Shown one piece after another: positions 12,701 through 24,200 of a stretch of DNA of 64,000 bases; the stretch's first letter is position 1, and every line of letters starts with the position of its first letter. Origin of the DNA: Cloeon dipterum (Eukaryota; Arthropoda; Insecta; Ephemeroptera; Baetidae); the NCBI RefSeq assembly GCF_949628265.1, contig NC_088789.1, forward strand, positions 7,990,886-8,054,885. Reading direction: 5' to 3'. A program made the translations under genes and the position numbers. The notes beneath the pieces were generated by a model, which searched no databases, was not told the DNA's origin, and saw nothing but the letters and a program-made list of their open reading frames with translations.

Positions 12701-15233
12701 CACGACGTGTTTCGCGACGCGTTTCGCGACGCAAATGCAGATTAGCACGCCCCGAGAAAACGAACTTTCGCACAGGCTGTGGTGGCGAGAGAGTGAGTGA
12801 GAGCGACGCCCCCACCCGCCCGTCCGCCGAGTAATTTAATAATAAAACGTGCCGCGCCGCTTGCCATTCATCGCCCGAGTGGAAAAATTCGGTGGTGCCG
12901 AAATTTCCTGCTGCTGCTGCCTTCCTGCGAGAGAAAATCTTTGGCGAAACCGCTCACTCGGAAGAAATCGCGCGCTCGCTTGCATGCTCTCTCTCTCTCC
13001 CTCTCTCTTTTATTATTATTACTTTGCCGGCAGGAACAGGAGGGAAATGAGTTTGGAAAAAAGCGACTAATTCCGATGCGGTCCCCCTACGCGGAAAGCG
13101 CACCATTTTTCACTACCTTTTTGGCGCGATCAAGCTGCTTTTTTAACAAATGCTCTGCTATAAGATGGGCTGCCAACTCGAGATTGCATCGAACAAGGCG
13201 ATTAATGGCACGCGAGGCTCGTTTTTTTGTTTTGGCGTTTGTTTAGCAGGCAAATGTGCAACGTCTGTAAGGACAAAAGCTCATTATTATAAAACAACTC
13301 GGTTGGGGGGAAGAGACAACATCAAGGCGCGGGAAATGACTTTGGACGACGGAACGGCCAATTTTGTCCGTCTCCGCAGGAAGCAGCGGAAGTTTTTGTC
13401 GGCGTAAACCTCGAGCTGCGGCTTTTTTTTGCTCGTAAGTAAGCGAAATAAATGAGGCGAAGCATCAAAACGTGCGCGTCCTCGGCCGGCAAATGGCGTG
13501 CTCCGAACGACTCATTTGTCGCCCGAGTTTGTTGCCGCTTTGGTGTTTGACACCGAGTCTGGCTTAATCGGCGTCGATTTTTCAGCGCCGCAGAGCGATG
13601 CAGGCATGTTTCCAGATTCTATTTCCATAGGTCGTTATTTATCTCCCGAATCCAGCCTCGCTCCTTACCCCCGCGATGGCTACAACATTCGAACGCGGGC
13701 GCACGCGGTTATTTTTTGGCTTAATGTGATGACATCTTTACGACCTCGTTTACTGCTCCGTTGCTCGTTCTATGTAGAACATGTCTTGAACATGCGCATG
13801 AGGGACCCTCGACACGCACTCGCACGCGCATCGGATAATTTACGTGGCGAACTTTTTGGCCTGAAAACAAACGGCGAAAACTTTTTCTGATCTTTCTCAG
13901 GAGAGATTTATTCTTTATCTTATAGTAGTTGACGTTGAGGTCAAATTTATGTTTATGTTGATTGAAAATAAATATTATTACAATCTTTTTAATTTATTGT
14001 AGTCCTAAGAAATTGTATTGTAAAACATATCCAACAAGTAATTCACCGCGGATCTCATTCGATTGTATTTTGCAAAGGTGAATTGGACAGGAAAAAATCC
14101 ATGAGTTCTTTTGGAAATAAAATCAGGGACGAGCAGAAAAAACAAATGTGCCGAGAGGGTACCCATTGAGTTGTGTAAATTTTTTTCCACGGCGTAAAGC
14201 GTTTGCCAAGTGAGCAGGAAACGGTTTGCAACATATATACGTTTGATACCATTATTTATTCCCGGCTGCACATCCGTCATTTCATAGCAGTTATTTTGAG
14301 ACAAACAACAGAGCCAACGGCCTTCTCCAACGTGGACAGAAATTGGTTTGGCAAACAAAAGTGGATTGATACCGAAATAGCCCGCGAGGCTGGCTTTGAT
14401 GGTGCTCACGAAATCCACGAAATAAAAAGCAGAGAGATGATTGGATATAAATGTGTAAGCAGCGCGTGTGTGGAGCAGCTAGCTTTTCAACAAAAAGCAT
14501 TTTGTAACGAGCAGAAAATAAACAGACACAAACAGCACTCGTCCGTCCATTATTTACCTTGCATCGGCCATGATATTGATGGAACCGCCGCTGCTGCTGA
14601 TGCTGATGATGATGTTTCTCCGCTCTTCTGTTGTGCAAATAAAAATACTCATAAGCCGGCGTTAATTAATTATCTTGGCTGAGCGCGGCTCTGGCTGCCG
14701 AGCTGATTTATGAATATTAAATTCGCTCTATGCATTAGACCGTCCTTATTAATTACAAAAAAAGCATACTGTTGAATTGGCCGAGCGTCTAATAGAGCTG
14801 TTCCACGCAGGTGCACGCCGCAGCCTTAATTGGAAATTAACCTCAAGAGTGAAAAATGGTCCCGACCGTTTTTTCAATCGCCCGTACACACACAAATCGG
14901 AGAGATTGACGTTGATGTAAAAGAGAGCAGAAACCAGCCTTGAATAATTCAAGCGCGGCGTATAATTACGCCGCTTAATCAAACGTAATGCAATATTTAT
15001 AACCGGATTGGATATTAAATGAAGTGTTCATTATTATTTCGCCGAAGAGGGCTGTCGGATAATGAAAAATCGCGCGCACGGCGGCGTCTACTCCTCGCTC
15101 GAAAAAAATCCAGCGATGAGAGAGAGCAGGGGTGTTTTTTGCGCTTGACTCTTTTTTCCGCTTCTCTCCTAATATTGATTATCGATTAATTGCGCCCGCC
15201 CAGCATTCATTTCGCCTCTTGCGAGCTCGCTAG

Positions 15234-15278
<45 letters not shown>

Positions 15279-18200
15279 GGGAGATTTTTTTTATCATCAT
15301 CATCCTCGTGTACAGCACGACGAGAGAGTTATTACAGGTTTTAATACATGAAAGCGGCGTACTGCGAGCGCTTTTGAACTTTACTCGCATAAAGGGAGCT
15401 CAAGAGTATTAAAAAAGAGGATTTTTATTATGCTTGCGCGCACACACACACATCCACACACACACACAGTGGAGCGGGAGAGAACACAACAACAAATCGC
15501 AGTTGCATTTTATTATTTGCCCTCTTGTCGGATTATTTTTCTCTATTCCATCAGCCGACATCAAACGGCGGCGTTTACCTGCCGAGGGGTGCTCCGTCGT
15601 TTTTCTGCCTCCGGTTGCCGCCCGTGTGCAAGCTTGGTCGCCTGCAAAAACGCGCGCACACGCACCTCTGACTCGATTGAAGTCGGCCGCGATCAAATTA
15701 ATGGGGTGAAATCGGAACGACGCGCGGGCCGGCCCAGTCAGCACCTTTGTTATTCAAATTTCAATTTGTGCTTTTGGCGGCGACGACGACGACCCCGGTG
15801 TCGGGTTTTGGCGCACAAGCCTCTTCATCAAAAGCGTCGAGCACAAATCAAATTTCACAAGGTGTTTTTCCTCGAAATTCGTTTTGTTTTTCCCACAACC
15901 AATGGAGTCTCGATAAGAAAGTCTGCGGCAGGCGCCTGTGCTGGTCATTTCCAGATAGGAAAGGTGATGATTGATGTTCCGTGTTCTCGTCATTTCAGCT
16001 GCATAGTTTGTCGAACACGCATAAGCCATCAAGAACATTGAAACACCCTTTAAGTCGAAAGCATTTGTTGAAAGTGACACTTCTGCCCGGTGTAAAAAGC
16101 ACACTCTGAGCGGACGGATTGAGGCCATTTTTCATAGCACTTGGCCGTCGAAATTATCATGTGGTGGCGTCCGTCGACAAACTTATTTTTGGCCGGCCGG
16201 CCTGGCGACGAGGGGCGACCATGCACGCCTAATGAAAACTAATGAAGCGACAGCCGACACGATGGATGGCCCGGGCTCTTGAATGGGCAAAAAGTGAGCA
16301 CACATGACTGCCTAATGTGCGCGCGGCTCGGTTGTCAGCTCGCATCAAAACACACTGCGGATCGAGCGGCCATTGTTCTGCACCGCAGAATTTTTATCGT
16401 GTGCTGGTTTGCGGCGGTCAGGAGTGAGGCACTGAGTGGCGCAATCTCGGATGACACGCACCGATATTTGCGCCACGGCCGTGATGGATCGGCGAAGATA
16501 CAATGCGCGTCTCACCTGCCCTGTTGAAACACCGATCACTCTTGACTTGAGAAATTTATTCACCCAAAAAGGCGACTTTTCAGTCGATGCGCATGGCAAA
16601 AAAAATTGTTGGGTTAACCAACATTTTCAGATTTCATTAGTTAGTTTTTCTTTCTAAAGCATCGATTCAGCTCATGTAAAATTATCTTATCAATGATTTG
16701 TCCAACCATATGATAATCTGACCCGACTTGTCAAACGAAATGAAAGAATAATCAAGAAAACAATATTCGGAGCTAGTTCCTGATATTCTATCATAAAGTT
16801 AAAAATTAATATTTTTCCACAAATGGGCTAACACTGCGGAAGCGATTTACCACAAAAATCTGATTCTATTTTACCGTCCATTTACCAATGGAATCTTCCT
16901 CATTTTAGAGATTTGAATGAATATTCTATTGGAAATATAATCAATGTAATCTACTTTAAGGCTCCCTTAAGTGAACGTTTAATTTATCTTTTAATTAAAA
17001 CTAGTGCACTTCAATAAGCCTTTAAAACATAACAACATTTCGAAAAGCACGATTTTTGCACTTTAGTTACCACTTTGTTTGTAACTCAGTACTTGTTTTG
17101 TTATAATTTTTAAAAATAAACTCCATGATTTCCTTTTATGTAAACAGACGAGTTAAGAAAATATTTGACCGAGTGGAAATCCCAAGTCTCAAGAGTGTTT
17201 TGTTTGTCGGTGCAATTGACGCTTGATTATCGCGAATTAAGTCATTTTTGGATGGGCCCTCGAGTCCGGAGGCGCTCTCGATTATAGTGCTACCGCAGCG
17301 GTCGCGTAGTCCTTGTAACAACTGTGATCGTACATCATGTCGAGCCGCTCTTGTAATTTAGCGCCCGTGATCAGCTCGGCGGCCTCTATCATTATTATTG
17401 CCACTATCGCATAGTCGTCGTCGTTATTACGGGCCAGAGTCGATGTCGGGTCTATTAGCATGCGGAGAGGCGCAACACCAATCCGTTGGCAGCAGATTTG
17501 CACTCACTTGAGCGTAATGGCCCCGCAGCCAGCCGACCAAATAACCATTCAACATTTATGGCCGCCGCTTCTTTTTATTCTCTTAACATCCAGCCCCGAA
17601 GAGAGCTTCTGCGAAAATATACGTATTTATATGGGGAGGAGAGTTGCTCGCTCGAGTTTTTATATCCGTGCCAATGCGCCTCACAGCGATTTCTTTCTTT
17701 TTTTATCTCGGCGCTCGTCTTTTCCGTGAAGACCTGCAGTGGAATGGGTTTTCCGATATTGCAAACTTTTTTCTCTCTCCATCTCGTCGTCTGCCTGCCC
17801 CCTTAGCTTTTTTGCCAAATGAGGAAAAGTAAATGACGCTGACGAGACGACAACGCGGCGGCAGTGAGGGTTGCGCTAAAGAGAGGTGATAATTACTCCG
17901 CCTTTGAAGATGAAAAAGCAAGCGGGGTCTTAATGGCCGTTTTAATCTCCGCGCGTACGGTTGTGATATTCCGTGCATGCAGCAACAACGCAGTCGTCGC
18001 GCTTGTTTATTCAATGAAATGATAATAAAACGGAGAGGAGATACAAGTTCCCTTTTTTGCGGCGGAATGTCCGCTCGCAAAAACCGCATCTTGGCACATC
18101 TCTAGAGCAATATGCCAAGAAAATATTAAAGAAGCCCCGGCCGCAGAGAACACGTATTTTTATATACAAGAGAGCGAGCGCGCGAGAGAGGGAAAAAGCG

Positions 18201-21200
18201 GAATGAAATGCTCTGAAAATGAGGAGAAAAAATGCTACAGGGGATGAAGAGAGAGCGAGAGAGAGCCTCTGCATTCATATAGCAGCCGAGAGAGATAGAA
18301 GAGAGAGAGAGAGAGAGAGAGCCTGTGCGAGGGTCGGGAAAAAGCAGATTTCCTCTTGCTTGGTTGACTTTAGAAAATGGGGGAGAAGCATGTATCGCAC
18401 GCGCACAAGAAAAGGAGGAAGCAGAAGAACTTTGCAAAAAGTATAATATTCTGGCCGCCTGCTCGCCCCGCTCCTCAGCCACCCTCACTGCTTGCCTGCT
18501 TGCTTGCTTTTATGCATTCTCGGCGCTGATATGGTGATGATGGCTCAAATTGGACTCGCGGCAGAATGAAGAAAAATATGAAGAGTGTGCTCAGCAGCCA
18601 TTTCCTCTTTCTGTCTCTCGTTATATTCGTCGTCGTCGTTGGCCGAACGCACGCGAATATATACACACTCATATAAAGACGACTGCAAACATGAAAATCA
18701 ATCGGCCAGCAATAACGCTATCATCTGCGTTTTATTTTTATGGTCCGCTGGAGAAACAAAGGGAAGCACATCAAGACGAGCAGCGCTTTGTGTGCGCGCG
18801 CCATTATCTTTTCCCAACTCGCACACACACACACACACGGTCTTCTCTTGTGCTGTAGTTTTTATTGCCGCTGAGCACACATACAGACACTCACTCTCTC
18901 GTATATAAATTATATCGTGCGCCTGCATGTTTATTGTTCTATTGATCTCGTGACCTTTGCCATGCAAACATGCCAAAACAGCGGCCCGGCGAAACAATGC
19001 AAATCTCTGCTGACAAGGGATCCAAAGCACCATAAATTTCTCGATTGGAAGACGCAGTGCCGTGGAAAAGGAAACATTGTGCTACAATCAAACGCACGTT
19101 AGTCAAACATCAGATAAAGTTGCCAACTGTGACTGCCGTGCTTATTTGGCCAACTTGTAAAACACGGCTGATAGCATCAAACATGTAACAAATTTACAGC
19201 CGGCCGAATAGAGAAACTGCAAATATTTTTGCCATCTCAACTGCTTATTTATTTTCCCTGCCGCGAGTGCTGCAACAGCTTTTTCCTGCCCTCGTCTTCT
19301 TATTGCCGCGCGTAAAGCGCTGCTGATAAATAGTCAGCGCGAGCCAACGACCCAAAGTCGTCCCCCTCGCGCCCCGAAATTCACTTTCGGACGCAGAAAA
19401 GCCTATTACACCCGTTTGCCTCCGTAAATGTGACAGCATAAAATTACATTTAAGCTGATTTTATCTGCGTTCGTCGTCAGCATAATCACGGTTTAATGGC
19501 CGCAGCAGCTTTACGGCGCGCCACACGATAATCGAGCCCGCCGCCGCACACATAGCGAGCGTGATGGAAAACAGTCAAAAATGTAATTTACGAGCAGGCG
19601 AGCACAAATCTTCTTGTGCGCCATAAAAGAGAATAAAACCGTCCGACCGACTGCCTGCAGACTTAATTTTTACGAGCCTGATGCCAATTAAGCTGCGGTA
19701 TGGAACAACATTAGACCGCAAAGTGAGACGTCAAAATCAGCATTTCCGAGAATTTGTAATAGATACTCGATTTTTTTTCGTGCATCAATCTCTCCCTCGC
19801 TCACAGTTGGCACCAAATTTATAGAGCACTCTGCACGATTTTGTCGTAGGTTATAAGCCGCGTGGAATTATTGCGAGGCATTAGCAGCCCCTCGACGGCC
19901 GTAAAAGCCGAAGAAACTGCTGCTTTTTTATTACGGCGTGTTATCTTTTCATATTACGCCGGCAATAATGTTAAAAGAATTGCCACATTAATTTGTGCGA
20001 GTGCGCGGGTCACCGAGCGAACGGGGGAGGGATACGTGGCTGCTGCAAATTGTCCTTCGCGTGCGCAATCCACCCGAGGAACATAACTCTGCAAGCAGGC
20101 GTGGGCCCATTTGCCGCGGCACTTGGATTTTCACGGCCCTGCCCGCCATAACTTTTTGCGAGCGAATTTTCCGGCCTTTTAGAGCTCATCAATGCAAAAA
20201 GCGGCGCCCACCAGCCAGCAGGAATAATGGCCGTCCGGGGAATAAAAGCCACTTGCCGCCCCGCAACACCAGAAACTTGTCGTTCGCGCACTGCCCAGCC
20301 GCTTCCAATGATGAACTTTCTTTTCTCGCGCCGCTCTTTTTTATCGGCAGCACAATTCACGCCCTTATCAAGTATTCAGAGGCCCGGCCGTAAATTCGGG
20401 GCGAGGGGAATATTTTCCAGGAAATTTACTCCGCAGTGAAAAGCCGAGTAATTTATAGGACGCGCGCCCAGCCAGCCAGTTTATGGCGCTACGTGCAATT
20501 TGTTTTTTTCCTCCACCGACCCCCTCGCGGGCCGGATAGCACGCCTTTCTCCTCCACTTTCAATATGCTGCTGCCGAGGAGGAGCAGGGAAATTTGCGGC
20601 AATCTGAATTGCCTGCTGAAATATGGCTGTGCATGCTTAAAGTGCAGTCTTTAGCGATGAGATTTATTGAAAAATCGATCACTTTATTTCCATTCGCTAT
20701 ATTGCAGTCGGAATCTCATTTTGTTCGTCTTGTACGCAAAGCAGTGGCGCTTTAGTAGCTGCCACTAAATTGAGCCACGGCTTTCTTTGCATTTTCCAAA
20801 GCTTCAAATTATTTTGTAATTTAACTGTTACAAATTGAACAGCAATTTTAATTATTCAGTTTTTTAAAAATAAAAACAGCAAAAAAATCAGAAACGCTTT
20901 TATTTTTGTATATATCTTAAAAAATGATCACAAAGTCCAGCCAATTCCAAAAAATTATTAGCTGGTGCTTTTGTAGGCTTTATATGCTATCAAATGTTAC
21001 AATAATATAGCAAATATAAATTTTCACTGTGTACAGAGAGACTGATGAGCCACGTTACGTTGATACCAATTCTTTAAAAATTAGAATATCGTACGTGGGA
21101 GACAAATTTATGTTATGTATTGTGGAACAGCTCAGTATGTGACTCGGCAAGAACAAAAGATAGTCACGTCTGCGAAGACACAAATCAAACTACTTGTAAA

Positions 21201-24200
21201 CAAAGTCACCGCACACAAAAAGCTTTTTGCCCTTGTTTGCAGAAGCACTCTTGGCGCGCGATTTACGACGGCGGCGGCGAATCGGACGTTGTCGCGGTGG
21301 TTTGCATTAGGCCAGAGTCGTCGTCGCAAACACAAATGGCATCCCCAAAGAGCACTAATTCCGCTGCTTATTTCTATTGTCCGCTTTTACAGCCGGGGTA
21401 ATAGTCGCGCAGCAGTCGCATGATTGTTACTGCGTCCAGTCGGTCTGCTCTCTGCGCTTGCCTCCCTTTTTATGATGTGACTCGCCTGCCCTACGCACAG
21501 ATTATTTAATGCTCCTATTTTTATGTTCACAGGCTTCTGATACTGGCTCTGATCTTTTTACTGCATCCAGGAAATGTGAGTTTATAAAAACATCATCGGT
21601 TTTATATGTTTACTTTTACGGGACCATTAAAAATTTGCTCTGCGCGCACCGCCGCCCATAAAGCTTTATTCTATTTTCGATGGTGGGCCGGAATTTCTTC
21701 CCGACTCTTTTGCCCGCCGCAAAAAGAGCCTCGGCGAATGCCTGAAATGTCGTTTGACAGCCAAGTAAATTGTGAAGTAGCTCGTTTTTGAGCCGTTTCA
21801 CTGCATGCTTTAATTTATTTGGCAGCGACTTTCCCTTTTTTCGGCCACTTGTGCGTAAAAAACTGAAATTCCCAGCAACTTTGTCCTTGCATGGTAATCC
21901 TCAGATCCTTTTTCTCGAGTTTGGCTTAATCTCTCCTTTTACGTGAAGAATTTTTTATGCCAAGTTGGTCTTGAATAAAATTTAATGTCTTTTGTCAACT
22001 TTTTGTGGCTTCTAATCCTTTTATTCCGTATTCATAATTGCATTAAATAAGAATTTCAAATGAAAAGCCTTTTTTCAATTTTGTATCTTTTGACGCATAT
22101 GAATATGCATGGTGAATAATCCTTCGACTTACAATCTGGAAATCTAATTAAAATATAAACCAAAATTCTAATTAGATCGAAAGAGAATTGTGCAATAAAG
22201 ACTAGAGTGGCGATAAAGTTTAAAATGTAAAAAAGGGAAACCTCTATGATTTAGGAGAATATCTGAATAAACTTTGACTGGTGGCGTTGAAGAAAATGAA
22301 AATGAATATTGTTTAAATATCTCTCATCAATACTAATATTCATTGATTTTTTTTTAAAAAGCGGTATGCGTGCAACACTAAATCTATAATTTTGATATTT
22401 TTGCTGCTTCTCTCTAAGTCAATTTTCTTACTTAACACTCTTGAATTTGATATTTTTCGCAAGTCTCACTACCGAAATTACATCTGCAATCGTTATTATG
22501 TTCATAATATTAATAATTAAAATTATAACAATGAGTATGGAAGCATGATATTTTGTCTAAAAAATAATTTATTAAATGCGACGAATAACGATGTTAAACC
22601 AAACCTCCGGATATTTTCCAACTGTCCCACAAAAAAATTAATAATCTCAATGTCCACGTCCACACCCTCTTTATCTAACAACGCATGCATTCGTTTGATA
22701 ACAAAAAAGGCAAAATTTGACATTATGTGCATGGAATCCACAGCAGGCGAGCTGCCGGCCAGCCCGCGTCGATCAGCAACGGCCCCAAGCGCAGCGGCCA
22801 TCCCCACGAGCTCGGCAGCGACCAACCTGCCGCCGCCCCCGACGCCGGCCCCCTCGCTGCCGGGGGTGATCTCGCTGCGGGTGCCGCACCGGCCCTCGCG
22901 GCGGCCCCTCAACTGCCTGCAGCCCGCCTCCGCCAGGGCGTCCCCCGACTCGCCGCCGCCGAGGGTGCTCTCGTCTGCGTCGCCACCGCCCTCCGCCCTG
23001 GCGGCCGTCGCGGCTATGGTCACCGACACGGCGGCCGCGGCGCCGCCCGGCTCCGCGGCGCCCTCCTACCCTCCCCTCTACGCACCCTACTCGTCGGTGA
23101 CGGTACCGGGAACGGCGCCGTCACCCTACATGGCGCCGTCGTCACCTGGAGCTGCCGCTGCGATCCACCGGAACGAGGTAAGTCGGCTTCTTATCTTATC
23201 AAAAAATTTTTTTGGTATTATTTAATTTTCAATTAAATATTTAACGTAATTTATTTACTGACTGGCAAGAAGTAATATCTTTGCTACGAGAAGATTTTCA
23301 TGGCAGATGAAATTTCACAAATATCCGCGTAGAAGGGAACAAACGAAGGAAAGAACGCCACGTTTTAATTTGCTTCCGTCCAATTTTGGGTAACAGGCTG
23401 TCTTTATTTTATCGACCAATTGATTATTGTGTCCATTTTTACGTTTTGGCCAGTTTCTAGATTTTGGCATGGCAAAAAAATAGGACTAACTTATTAGTGG
23501 CTGAATATCTAATCTGAATAGCAGGTAAACAAGCTCAATTTTTTATTGAGGAATTATTCTTTAATATGATAAGTTGAAAGTTAATTTATGTCGTCACGAC
23601 ACAAATTGTAAATTTAATGTTAAAGATTAATAGAAGCTGCATCGAAGAAAACACTTTAGAGAAAAATTTTGGGATGTCACAATTATGTGACAAGTGACTA
23701 TTTGTTTTTTAACAAATTTTAATTTTCTTTTTATTTTGCATAAATTAAACAAGAGCTGTATTTTAAATCAATTTTCATCTATTCGAAATTTTTTCAAAAC
23801 AAGGAAATGGACCAAACTGGTACATGGAAGTTTCACATCCCGCCAGGCTACACGAATCCAATGAGATCACTACTTTACAAAACGAGCAAACCTTCAAAGA
23901 GTTTCCCAGTCAAAATTTGTTGAATGAGGCTAAATTTAATTACGCGATACATAATTTACAAAAATCTTTCTGGAACTGACAAGAAAGGTGAGAGTTAAAA
24001 GGCGGTATGTACATTGACACGAGCTCCTCCTTGTTGTTATTTAATTATAAAAATCTCGTCTGCAGAGTAAACTAAAAACTTTTTTATTAGGTAGCATCCT
24101 TTAGTGAAAAAAGCTTTATTTTGTTGAGGGAGCTCTATAAACTTAAAATTTAGAAGGTATGCAACCTGCTCGACCTAGGGGTAGAACAAATTGCCTGCAG

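Larger units (their letters stand above)
2549..21532 (+). other. Large first coding intron of tay (19 kb), no gene recognised
   Basis: The donor is AAG|GTACCG and the acceptor lies before the 43-nt microexon. I found no protein-family match on either strand. The longest open frames (6514-7137 minus, 15430-16041 plus, 14203-14682 plus, 12797-13246 plus) have low-complexity or featureless products and no splice or homology support. The intron carries several GA/CT microsatellites, many TAATTA-type sites and two small tandem duplications near 12.6-12.7 kb. Such introns often hold enhancers of developmental genes, but nothing here proves it. Confidence 0.7.

Noticed and set aside
14203..14682. 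159-codon plus-strand frame in the tay intron
   Set aside because: No recognisable domain, no ordered composition, no splice partners; treated as chance.
15430..16041. 203-codon plus-strand frame in the tay intron
   Set aside because: Starts with a CA-repeat His-Thr tract, then shows no family signal. Kept as chance unless transcribed.
22523..23236. Alternative frames across the 22.7-kb tay exon (168 aa antisense, 169 aa plus)
   Set aside because: Only the third frame ends at GAG|GTAAGT in phase 0 and fits the flanking exons; the others have no family motif.
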